DNA of 25,000 nt from Botryococcus braunii (taxonomy: Eukaryota; Chlorophyta; Trebouxiophyceae): contig KV908467.1 in the NCBI GenBank assembly GCA_002005505.1, positions 1 to 25,000 on the forward strand. Direction: 5' to 3'. This document shows positions 10,565 to 20,509 of the stretch, piece by piece. A program made the translations under genes and the position numbers. The number at the start of each line of letters is the position of its first letter. Positions within the stretch are counted from its first letter, which is position 1. The notes beneath the pieces are model-generated. The model saw only the letters and a program-made list of their open reading frames with translations, was not told the DNA's origin and made no database searches.

Positions 10565-12453
10565 CTAGGGCAGTTGATTCCAGCGGCCGTCTAGGCTCTC
10601 CTTCCACAAACTCACATTGTTTTTGCTGTCAGACACAGCCAAAATAGCTCCACTCACACTCCAGCTAACCCTCCATACAGGTGCCTGTCCCCCCCAGTCA
10701 CCAAACCTGAAGAGCTCAGCGGAAGTCCATTGGAAATTGCTGGCTTAGCTCGCAAACCAGTCACTGCCCCTGCGAGTCTCATACCCGCTGGCCTGCAGGC
10801 GAAGACAAGCAGGACGTAGGGTGGTGCAACAGCACGGGACGTCACCTAAACCCATCATGGCACTGTTTGAAATTGCATCCATCAGACGAAGTGTGTGACG
10901 TCATTATCAGACATTGGGAGAGCACGCGCTCAGTCAGCATCACCGCATTGATAAAAGGCTCATTGATCTCAGCCCCAAACAGATAGCAACATCCATCTCT
11001 GCACTTGAGAAATGCTTCCCCGCATGGCAGCCAGCATGTGCTGAGATTTCCTCTGCGCATTAATCTACTATGGCTGGAGCCAGGGGCTGGGGGTGAAGGC
11101 GCCGAGGGGGGGGGGGGGATAAAGAGGTGCAGGGCCTTGGTTGATATGACAATAGACAACCCAACAAGTATGCCGCTTGATAAACATGACAATAGACGAG
11201 CCAACAAGTAGGTCTTGCTGACGAAGCACTTGAAGAGCCCCAGCAACACCCCGACCCCCCCCCCCCCCCAACACACACCCCATAAACAGCACGCGAGGAG
11301 GGGCAAGAAGAACAGAACAACAAAACTTAGAAGAAAGAACCCCCTCTAAAAATCTACATTAGAAGCACGTGACAAAACATCCCCACACTCAGTCGCGTAC
11401 TTCCATTGCGCACAAACACTTTCTAATTCTCTATCATGAGCCAGCCGCTTCTTGTGGGACACAGACAATCGGAATGCAAGGCTCAGAAGGGACGAGCCTA
11501 CCCCAAAATCATGGATGACGAGGTGATCCCAGACGCCAATGTCCTTCTCAGTCCAAATGATGACCTTTCCATCCTGCCCAGCACTGGCAATGGTGCTGAC
11601 AGGCATTCCCAGGTTGGGGGCCCAGGCCACATCCCGCACCCAGTCTGTGTGCCCGGTTAAACTGGCCCCCTCCTGCTCCCAAGTCCCTCTCCCATCGTTG
11701 TACCTCCACACCTGTCCGATGACCACGCCCTCCTGTTGGTCTATCATACCTCAACCCACTTGGCCTCCCAAGCCTGTCACACGCTACTTGCCACCTCAAC
11801 CAACATCTCAACCTCTTGTCACAGCTCCTTCCTACGGGGGTTTGCATCACCCCCCCCCCCCCCGCCCCCCCAACTAGGTTTTGTTCTCCTCCCACCCCCC
11901 CCCCCGGGGGGTGGCTAGGCGTGTTCCCTCCACAGGGTGTCTATCCCCCCCTCCCCCAACCACCTGCTGATCCCGACCCTCAGGCCAGCCCCTTTTTCTT
12001 TTCAGGTATGCACACATGGACAACAGCACACATGGCCAACAAATTCATGCACCAACCCGAAACCCCAATGACACATGGGCAAAGATATGGAGCACAAAGT
12101 TCGATGGGACCACATGTGGAGGCTAAAGTGTTACAAAGCGCATTACAGCAATCCAAGTTGGACTCGGATTGCTGTTAGGAATATGAGGAACAGGACCTTC
12201 ACAAGATTATCACAGCCGGCAGAGGCAAGGCGCTTCTCCGGCTGAGAAACCCCTTTGCCCGAGATGAGGGAGCCTGGGGGAGCCGCTGGTGCCCACGAGA
12301 CTGCTAGCGCTCCTGCTGCATGCGCCCCTTCTATCTGCAACCAAACCATATCCTCCAGACTTGCTACTAATGATCTGTTGGATGGCATTTGTCTAAAAGA
12401 AATAACAAGACAATAAACAAAAGTACTTCTGAAAGGGACATAGGGGCATACGC

Positions 12454-12529
<76 letters not shown>

Positions 12530-14745
12530 AGATGCACCCACGCATCTGCACAGGCACCCAGTCATGCATACATACGTACACGCACTCCCGCAGAGGCACG
12601 CAATCACGCACACATGCACACATCCACGAACACAGGAGCTGACACATGACTGCACAGCACAGCATCATTCATCAGCATTTTTGTGCACAACGAACAGACA
12701 TCAGCATTTAAGGAGTGCACAAAGAAGAGCTGTGTGCAAAGTTGACCGTAAAACACATTTTATGCTAGCACAATACCCAATCACTGCCCAAAGACACCCC
12801 CACCAAGGCCAAAGTGCCCATGTAAAGACTCCCACGTTCTTAAAGCCTGTAACTTTATTAACAACACTCTATCCTACCCCGCATTGCACTATTTCCTTCC
12901 TCTCTACTCTCCTCTCCCACCCAACCCCCATCTTCTCTTCTCTCTCCCAACCCTTGTGTTTCCAGAGGCAGTGTGTGCCTCCGCCACGCATGCAAGGGCG
13001 TGCAGGTGCAGGGACAAATAAGTATGTGTGCACGTGCCTGCAGGGACAAATAGTGTGTGCGCACGCGAGCGCCGACCGAGCATACGAGCGAGAGAGCGCG
13101 TGGGCATGTGCTTTATTCTATTTCCCCTCCTGTGGTTCCAACTTCCCTCTACCCTCTTCTACCCCTCTCCTTCACAGGCCCCTCCCCCCCCCCCCCCCAA
13201 AAAAAAAATCGCCCCAACTATCTTAGTTAACCACCCACCCTCGGGATGGCATGTTCATGCTGAAGGAATAAAAGGGAAAGAGGTTAGCAACTTAGAATGG
13301 AATGGGCATTTGCGGTTATAATAGTGCCACACATGTCCACACCATCCTCCCACCCCCCCCCCCCAAACACACTCACAGAGATAAAGATTTGCTTAGGCAT
13401 GAATGCATGTGAGTGATCCAGGCACGCAGGCTGCGAGTAGAGGAATAGGCCAGAGCCCCACCTGGGAGGCCGCCCACTGCCCATCAGGCAGGTAACTCAG
13501 AACAGAGACAGATCCATCCGAGGAGGCAGCGGCCAGCATCAGGCCTAGTTCATATGGCGCAAAAGCAATGCAGTTCACCGAGGCTGTGTGTTGGTCCGAG
13601 ACAAACACCTGCCCCCACCCCAAGAGAGAGCTATGAATCCCAAGTGTCCACCCTGCGTCTGCCCTTGTCTTTAACTTACGCCTCCATTTTCACCGCTCCC
13701 CCAATCCATGAACTCCATGTTTGCATGCAGGTATGGCATGAGACCCATGCACCAAAGTTGAGAATGAGGCGATCAGTTCACCGCCGCAGCATAGACTGTA
13801 TGCACAGCCAGCCCTCAAGTCCCAGGAGCTGAAACAGTTGTTGGGTGAAAGGTGCAGATGGTTGTCAACTGCCGTCTTCCCATAGCTGTGGACTACCCAG
13901 GGAAGGTGATACACTTGTACAACCTTGTACAGGATAGACCCAGAGGGACGGCATAGGCAAGACCACAGGATACCATTCCTCTGCACTCCATAGACCAGCG
14001 AGTTATACTTCTTCATTCTCAGCGACCTGCTGACCAGCATTTGGTGTTTCTAGATGGCGGAGGGAAGGCAATACCTGTTGCCAACTGTTGGCAGCGACCT
14101 CCTTCCAAATAATGATGCGGTGGTCAAAAGAACAGGATGCAAGCAAGGAGCCAAACTTTGGATGGGCCCATGTGATTTGCCAAACAGGCCCCTCATGGCC
14201 AATTAACTCTGATGTAGGCGTAAGAACATCCCCCACTACATCAAAGACCTGCGATTCTGGAGAGTTAAACTCAGCCACTTCACAGGACTGCAAGGTTCAA
14301 CAATCATACAATTCCCATAAACGAATATGTAGGCCCACCTTGATGGTTCTATCAGAAGAACATGTAGCCAGCCGCTTCCCGTAATAATCTAGCTGGACAT
14401 CATGAACCTAAACCCCACATTGTTACATGAGTATCTGTGGCTAGCACAAGGCATGTAACCGTCCTAGCTTGTTCAGCTTAAACGCCGTGTCCAAGCTGAA
14501 CCACACCATTCCCCTAATCCGGGGTCATATTCGGCTGAATGCGGGCTCAAAAACCATGGAAGGCATTTGAAATAAGTTGTTAAGTCCAGCGCTTCAAACT
14601 TTCCGAACTTTTTGCAAAGAATCTATCACTGTTACTTGCACAGATCCGTATGAAGAGGCCCCACAACAAGGGCCAAAAACCACCCTAACCTCCGACTTAC
14701 CATATCAGTATGACCACTATCGTAAGCAACCTCAGTAGTCGCCAT
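10565..14745 (-). CDS. SEC13: SEC13, WD40 component of the COPII coat and nuclear pore Y-complex
   Basis: Seven exons were resolved (minus order): 14745–14701, 14407–14339, 14248–14075, 13608–13462, 12334–12197, 11711–11502 and 10684–10565 (TAG). They give 903 nt, 300 residues, the usual family length. All six introns are phase 0 with AG acceptors and GT donors. Hallmarks are [12 protein letters not shown] (24–35), GHEGPVW (55–61), [13 protein letters not shown] (67–79), SAGCDNLVK at the exon 5 end, [16 protein letters not shown] (211–226) and VWRVSWS (264–270), then LWKE near the C-terminus. These form the six-bladed open propeller that pairs with Sec31 on ER-exit vesicles and with the Nup96/Nup145C homologue at pores. 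The ATG has A at −3 and G at +4. A TGTAA lies ~160 nt past the stop (10400–10404, minus). The gene faces mL46 across a short divergent promoter. No breaks were seen, so it is probably functional. Confidence 0.95.
10685..11501 (-). other. SEC13 intron 6, with G13 and C15 runs
   Basis: An 817-nt intron. Plus-strand G13 at 11106–11118 and C15 at 11255–11269 lie inside it. No exon-like segment was seen inside. Confidence 0.85.
11712..12196 (-). other. SEC13 intron 5, C-rich on the plus strand
   Basis: A 485-nt intron with several C runs near 11850–11910, hence G-runs in the pre-mRNA that could form quadruplexes. Its donor is GTCCTG, unlike the other donors here, but the VK|VW junction fixes it. 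Confidence 0.85.
12335..13461 (-). other. SEC13 intron 4, with a (CA)n microsatellite
   Basis: The longest SEC13 intron (1,127 nt). It holds (AC)n at about 12459–12527 followed by degenerate CA/CGCA, and a C15A10 run at 13184–13208. Confidence 0.85.
12459..12527. repeat. (AC)n microsatellite
   Basis: A pure AC/CA tract of about 69 bp with CGCA edges, inside SEC13 intron 4. Confidence 0.95.
13609..14074 (-). other. SEC13 intron 3
   Basis: A 466-nt intron between the ..NSWQQ and VFVSDQH exons (donor GTATTG, acceptor GGGGGCAG). The short frames inside show no motifs. Confidence 0.85.
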
Positions 14746-15211
14746 GATAACTTTCCCCTTGGGGAATTCCGCCCTTGAGATCAACTGCCTACCGCTATTA
14801 CCGAGGAGACAACCACGTTTATAGCGTCCATTCAGCTATTGATTACAACTAATTAAAAGTGTCTTAATGTGTATCATATCTTCAGAGGCTTGATGACTAC
14901 TATTATCCGCTCTGCTCCAAGTTCTGGCGGGCCAAACTCAAGGATCAATCACGGGTACTGCGGCTGTACGCAGGGACCGTAGGGAGCGCAACAATCTAAC
15001 GATACACCCGTGCAACATGGCATTGCGCGTAGTTATTATTGGACGAACTCATTCATTGTCGATTATTTCACATGTCTTTTTCCAAGAGAGATGTGTAGCA
15101 GTTTGCACGTTTTCGTCAGGGAGAAGAGACGGTTTTGTCCGCCTTGCACGAATTTCCAAGTGAAGACTTAATTCTCACGTACCGAAAGGATGTTGTTGAG
15201 TTAAACCTTGC
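14746..15211. promoter_or_regulatory. Divergent promoter region between SEC13 and mL46
   Basis: The 466 bp between the SEC13 ATG (minus) and the proposed mL46 ATG (plus) must hold both 5' UTRs and promoters. It is free of the microsatellites that fill the surrounding introns. I see no convincing TATA box with fixed spacing. Confidence 0.6.
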
Positions 15212-16699
15212 ATGTTTTTTTCTAATTTTAAGGGCTTAGGACCCCTTGCTTATGTTCTAGCACGTAGAGCTCCAGGATCGGGATATTGTGCGGCGCTGCA
15301 ATATGGAGGTCCAGCCAGGCTTTTTGGAACTTCGACAGTACCCAACAGAACATCAATGGTCTGTCATACCAAACAATACTATAGGGTTTAAATGACAAGT
15401 GGGACCGGGGGCCTGTTGCTGAGAAGCTTGTTGTTGCACCCTTGACAAAAAGCTTTCATTGGCGACATTGTTAAATTGAATCTTTCCAAACTTGACCATG
15501 AACAGGAAACGGCGGAAGAGAAGCCAGCGTCAAAGTTAATTGCAGCATGTGTATTGGAGCGGTTGCCGGTAAGTTGCCAACTTGTCCCTTCATGTTGAGT
15601 CAAGGTAATAGTTGGTGGTATGGTTTTCACAACGGAGAATTACTGCCCTGGAGCCATGGAGTAAAAATTCACTTTGATTTCATCACATCTTCATTTCAAC
15701 AAGCGCTTCTGCTGGTGACTAAGGCGGACCGGCCTCTTTCTCTATGCAGCTGCCTTGCATTGGTACAACACACCTACAATACTAAAACTTATCCATGGGC
15801 TGCATAATTGCCCATGAGAACTCACCTTTGAAGCAAGCAAGGTCAAGTTGTCAGGGAGTGTACGATGTTTGCCACCGAGATGGAATCTCGCTATCCATGG
15901 GGGTTATTTTACAGTCAAATATCCAGAATTATGCTCAAGTTGTGTGGCCTTGATGAACCAGTTCACCAATACATCAAGCACCGGCAGTTTCCCAGATGCA
16001 GACTGGACAGCCATGTGGTGCGGGCCAGGTCGTTGGCAAGTACACTGCTTGGCCCTCGCAGCCATGGTGTCGGTACAAGCGCTCTTGGCCCACAGCTCAT
16101 GTTGGCGATGTGATTGGCGGTACAGGTGGTGGTGGCAGACATGCCGGATTGGGAAATAGAGTACAAGGCATGGCAATGGGAGCGGGCAAAGCGCTATCTG
16201 AAGCCGTTGCCTCCCGAACTTTCCCAGCCTGACACCAGCCGGCAGGCCGGAGCAGAAACAGAGATGGAGTGGGAGCCCGCTCCAGAAGTGACAGATGCAG
16301 ACCGCAACAATGACACGCGCTCTCTGAATCGCGCCCTGACTAAGCGACTCTTCTTGCTTCTGAAGGGAAAAGGTGGATCTCCGCTCCACAGCCTCACTTA
16401 GTGGCTCTCCTGCTCTGCATCATGGCCTCCCTACCTGTGTTGTGGTACCTTGGCTCGTGTCACAGGCTACTTGCTCCCTTGCTCTTCCCAAATGTGTCAG
16501 TACTTGGTTCTTCCCCCCAGCAAAGGGGAGACTGGGCTTTGGTTCTTCCCCTTCCCCAGCCGAGGAGAGATTGGGCTTTGCTGGGGCCACTGAGGCTTGC
16601 ACTCCTGTCTGCTTGTGCAAGGGCAGAAAGGGTATGGGCGATGAACGAGGTAGGATGGTGCCAGCCAGCTGCTTTGCAGGGAGTGGGGAGGGGACGGAA

Positions 16700-16736
<37 letters not shown>

Positions 16737-16864
16737 GGGGGGGGGGGGGGCTTTCCAGAAAAGGGCTGTACAGGTAGTTAAGGTCAAACATGTCGGAGTG
16801 GCAAGGCTTGTGCTGGACAACCGAGACTCAGGCATGCACCCGCGGGCGCATGCGCGTGCGCGCG

Positions 16865-16921
<57 letters not shown>

Positions 16922-18024
16922 GCACGCACGCACGCAACAAGAATGAGGAGTGATGGGGGCCAGTATGCATGGCATGCAGTTGGGACAAGCTGTCTGGGCA
17001 GTGAGGGCATCCTGTAGGCCTCCCGTAAGGCGAGCCTGCTGAAATGCTTGCCCCCCGTGGGGGGGGGGTCCCACAGGTGAGGACGGCTGGCAATTCCCCA
17101 GCCTGGAGCATGAGGATGGGGAGACCCTGCGGGAGACAGCGGAGAGAGCTCTGCATGCCTGTGTGGCCCCAAAAAGGCGTGACCTGTGGCAAACCTGGAC
17201 AGTCAGCAACGCCCCGGTCGGCCATCTTGAGGCGGAGGACATGTCACACACCCTCTTTTTCTTCCGGTGCAGCCCAGCCCTCTGCATGGTCCCCTCCGCC
17301 TCGCTCACATGAGGCAAACCGTGAAAAGAATGCTTTGCAGATTGTATTGAAACCACTTGTTCCATGAGCTGTGTTAAGCGGAGTGAACTAGTAGTCACCT
17401 GTGGGCACTGCACGCCTTGCTCCTCTTGGGCCCGTATCATGTTTGACGGGAAGATGGAGATACGTGAAAGGGTGCTGGGAGCAAGCGGGATCCACCTTCC
17501 AGGCCAAGTCAAGGTCGTCGTGCTATGGGTGGGTGCGGGGGTGGATGTGCGCCCGAGCATGCGTGCGTATGTGGGGCCGGGGGTATGCCTTCTGTTTTGG
17601 AGGGGAGGGAGGGATCTGCAATTGTAGTTGAAACTTGCCAAAGCCTCTTCTATGGGCCGCCTGCATGCATGCATGCATGCCAAATGTGGCTGCAGGAGTG
17701 CATGCATGCATAATAGAGTAAAACGCAAGCCCTGCCACCGCCCCCCCCCCCCCCTCCCTGGTTTATCTCCGACTTGGATACCAAGGGAATGAGGAATTGA
17801 TATTGAAGGGGAAAGGGCTTGTCGATAGGTACCAACAACAATGTATGGTGACATGATGGGTTGTGGGTGCGGGTGTGTTCAGAATCCAGCTTATACGAGG
17901 AGAGCCACTCCCCATGGCAGGAAGTTCCTTCTCAGATTATGCTTGGCTTACCAAGGATGAGCTGACAGAAGCTCTGCCCGATGTGGCAACACAGCGGCTG
18001 CTGCAAGTCATGTTGACTGCCTAG
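15212..18024 (+). CDS. MRPL46: Mitochondrial large-subunit ribosomal protein mL46
   Basis: Exons: 15212–15337 (tentative), 15506–15568, 16126–16372, 17077–17266 and 17883–18024 (TAG), giving 768 nt, about 255 residues. Phases match at every junction. Exon 1 encodes an Arg/Ala/Ser-rich leader (VLARRAPGSGYCAALQYGG) typical of a mitochondrial presequence. The core has CVLERLP then VVV (residues ~57–66), WEPAPEVTDADRNNDT (~112–127), a WQF/W.FP segment, a degenerate Nudix-box-like GETLRETAERAL (~160–171), SNAPVGH, LFFFR and YAWLTKDEL near the end, all characteristic of the mL46/Nudix-like family. It would sit in the mitoribosome large subunit near the central protuberance. Family identity is strong. 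The first exon and its donor are the weak point: a donor at 15359 is also in frame, and the ATG context is poor. Confidence 0.85.
15569..16125 (+). other. mL46 intron 2
   Basis: A 557-nt intron, donor GTAAGT, acceptor GGTACAG. An 83-codon frame (15865–16113) lies inside but has no mL46 similarity. The LERLP|VVV junction skips it cleanly. Confidence 0.75.
16702..16750. repeat. T34 run fused to G15 run
   Basis: Thirty-four T (16702–16735) abut fifteen G (16736–16750) with no interruption, inside mL46 intron 3. Confidence 0.93.
16850..16935. repeat. (CG)n(CA)n(CGCA)n compound microsatellite
   Basis: CG alternation (about 16850–16872) passes into (CA)n to 16917, then CGCA repeats. This is a continuous purine-pyrimidine alternation of Z-DNA type inside mL46 intron 3. 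Confidence 0.92.
17267..17882 (+). other. mL46 intron 4
   Basis: A 616-nt intron, donor GTGCAG (after ..FFFCG), acceptor TGTTCAG. It contains short GCAT repeats near 17661–17711 and a C run near 17741–17754. The split codon (CG + A) restores Arg and the IQLIRGEP continuation. Confidence 0.8.
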
Positions 18025-18896
18025 CACTTCCCCAGGATGCGTGGTGCACTACCTTTTCACACAATGGGGTCGCTCGCAAGTGCCGACGCGCTGCTTTGTG
18101 ATTGCATGTGTGTTAGGGCAATCTCAGGAAAGGATATCGTGTTCAAGCGAGTTACTTAACCTGCCCAGATGCAGAAAGCATCAGGAAGAAGTCGGAAGGG
18201 GTGATGATGGAAGCGCGGCGACAGTTGTCTCGGTTCTGCAGGCCCTGAGCAAATTGTTTTTGATTCTGAGAAATGAAATTTTATCAATAGGACGGGGGGG
18301 GGGAAAGGATGAAGTATAATGTTTGCTGAGCATGTCAAGCTCGGAGCTGTGCAGTCGCAGAGACGGTGACCAGCATGAAAGACCACATTTACAGGGCCAA
18401 CTGTGAAGAATACTGGGCAACCGAGAAGATACTGGGCTTGACCTGAACTCAGAAGCGGGGCAGCCGACAGTGACACAGTTTTAGTGCCATTGATAAAGCA
18501 TTAAGTGACCTTGCGGACAGTTCAAGTGACACTGCCGACAGTTTGAGTGACACAGTTTTTGGCGACACTGCTGAAAGCCGATAGTTGAAACGTAAGGAGA
18601 CAATGATAGGAGAGGCTGTGGTTAGGAACCTCCGAAATATCTGTATTCTCACATGGATGTACTGCCGTGGACCTGGTCAAGCACTTTCAAGCATTGGTAT
18701 TCAGATCAAGATATTCAGTCTCTCTTGGGAAGGAACGCACTGCAAGCCTCACGTCCTCTTCCACCTGAAGTACTTCCAACGCGAAGACGGATCGCTGTCC
18801 TCAACCCATATGGCTGGACGGATGCATTCCTCCCCTCCCGAGCGAGCCACCCAAATAGGAGATCCTTTCCCTGTGTAATACCTTAGGGTTTAAACT
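18025..18896 (+). other. mL46 3' flank; degenerate ~21-bp tandem units; no gene supported
   Basis: Two overlapping open frames near 18585–18886 have no recognisable motif and one cannot be preferred. At about 18460–18570 there are imperfect tandem units built on GACAGTT.AAGTGACACTGCC. A TGTAA lies at about 18874, just before the CA block, and could be a distant algal-type poly(A) signal. Confidence 0.45.
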
Positions 18897-18924
18897 TCAC
18901 ACACACCCGGGCGCGCACGCGCGT

Positions 18925-18998
<74 letters not shown>

Positions 18999-19066
18999 AC
19001 ACACACACACACACACGCACGCACGTGCACACACACACACACACACACACACGCACGCACGCACGT

Positions 19067-19150
<84 letters not shown>

Positions 19151-19165
19151 GCGCGCGCGCGCGTG
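18897..19165. repeat. ~270-bp CA/CG compound microsatellite
   Basis: A short CG island, long (CA)n stretches broken by GCACGCACGTG, then (CG)14 at 19136–19163. The whole block is alternating purine-pyrimidine. Cys/Val and His/Thr frames across it are artefacts. Confidence 0.96.
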
Positions 19166-19305
19166 CCCTAGCACACAAACCATGGAGCCCAAATCTGCTG
19201 AGGAATGGAGATAGGTAAAGCTGGCAGCTGCAAGCGCCCAGTACGGGCCGGCAGCTGGGCGGAGGCGCCCCCCGCTCCCTTCCCTCTCCACTTGTTTGCC
19301 TCTAA

Positions 19306-19908
19306 TTGGTGGCAGAGGTGCGGTCTGTCGGTCCAGGTGCCAGTGGTGGCCGCCACTTTGGACAGAATTTTAGAAGGGATCACCTCGACGCTTACTCATG
19401 TTGGTGTCACTGTTTCAACTGGATCTCCTGTCGGGTGGTGACTGCCTTTCCATCGTGGCAATTTATAACGACAACATTTTGTCCACACCTCTCCGCTGCC
19501 AGCAAAGGTCAAGAACACGGTCAGGCCACTATGAACGTACTGTCCAGGTCACGAAAGAGTCCAGCAGTGCAGCGGATTGCGCAGGACCCGCTCCGTCTAT
19601 ACACAAAACTTGAGTACACCAAGCCCATACGGGAAGCACATGTGACTCCAAAGCCGTTTGGCCTATGGACAGAGCCCAGATTCTCGAAAAGGCCTGAGGG
19701 CCGCTACTACAGGCCTTGCTCTGGCTGTAATTCTAATATGATATACCGTCCTTCCATCTGGGTGCACAGGGAAAGGATGGAACATGGCCTAAGTATGTGC
19801 ACAAGAAGGCAATGGGCTACATTCCAAACCTGCCCCAACCTGCTCAGGCCAGCTTGTTCACGGGTCCAAAGCATAAGCAATTTTGCCTCCCCCTCCCTCC
19901 CGGGGTAG
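19306..19908 (+). CDS. Open frame of unknown status
   Basis: A 200-codon open frame. Residues ~85–140 look protein-like (for example KPFGLWTEPRFSKRPEGRYY), while the C-terminal part does not. Overlapping plus-strand frames also look partly coding: 19205–19438 (PVVAATLDRILEGITSTLTH), and about 19768–19890 after an AG at 19767–19768 (GKDGTWPKYVHKKAMGYIPN). A multi-exon gene using pieces of these is possible. I could not assemble one with consistent phases, and I recognise no family. Confidence 0.25.
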   Translation: MVAEVRSVGPGASGGRHFGQNFRRDHLDAYSCWCHCFNWISCRVVTAFPSWQFITTTFCPHLSAASKGQEHGQATMNVLSRSRKSPAVQRIAQDPLRLYTKLEYTKPIREAHVTPKPFGLWTEPRFSKRPEGRYYRPCSGCNSNMIYRPSIWVHRERMEHGLSMCTRRQWATFQTCPNLLRPACSRVQSISNFASPSLPG

Positions 19909-20509
19909 GGGGGGGGGGGGGGGGAAGGGGGGGGAGGGTATGCACCCACGTCTGTGGCTGGGTGCGACATGGCTGGGTGCCACACAGCACAGGCCGGCGT
20001 GGGCTGGCTTCAGCGCAGGTTGGACCGCCCCACTTGCCAGAGGGCACGGTCCATGGTCAATTGAGAGGCAAGAGATACCTGCAGTGCCCTTCCAGCTCAA
20101 TCACTGGCTTCCTGCTCGGGGTTCAACCCCCTTGCCCGGCCCTCTACTAGCAGGGCTGAGGCAGTCCCAATCTGAGGCTCAAATCAACCTGGCAAGGACT
20201 TTCGAGGTTTCGGGGGGGGGGGGGGTTTCGAAGCCCAGCCATGCTCAAGGCTGAGTGCGAATGGGTGGTGGTTGGGACTTGGCAGCGCAATGCACACAAG
20301 AGGGGTGGCATTGCCAGTCTCCCGCCGAGCCTAGCCAGCCCCAGTCGTGCTGATGAACCAAAAAAGGTGGCCGAGGATGCTGCCCAATGCCCAAAGGACC
20401 CTTTTGGGAGTTTCCGTCTGGCCCCGCGCCCTTGGGGAGGACAGGTGTAGTGGAGTCCCTGGGGACCCTGAGACCCCGAGGGGTCCCTGGGGACCCCTGC
20501 AGAGCTGGC
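19909..20509. other. G-run-rich spacer downstream of the minus-strand gene
   Basis: Contains long G runs at about 19906–19935 and G14 at 20212–20225, plus repeated GGGGACCC words near 20459–20497. No gene supported. It lies just past the stop of the large minus-strand frame, so it may include its 3' UTR. Confidence 0.45.

Larger units (their letters stand above)
16373..17076 (+). other. mL46 intron 3, with T34G15 and CG/CA tracts
   Basis: A 704-nt intron, donor GTGGAT, acceptor TCCCACAG. It contains T34 directly followed by G15 and then a CG-CA alternating purine-pyrimidine tract, listed separately. Confidence 0.8.

Noticed and set aside
10654..10845. Short minus-strand frame with Gly/Ala-rich product, and a coding-like plus-strand frame
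   Set aside because: The true SEC13 last exon (10565–10684, minus, another frame) accounts for the overlapping part; the rest is intron 6.
15865..16113. 83-codon frame in mL46 intron 2 as an extra exon
   Set aside because: The conserved LERLP|VVV junction joins the flanking exons directly in phase 0; inserting this segment would break the family alignment.
18883..19291. Cys-Val and His-Thr repeat frames
   Set aside because: Products of the CA/CG microsatellite.
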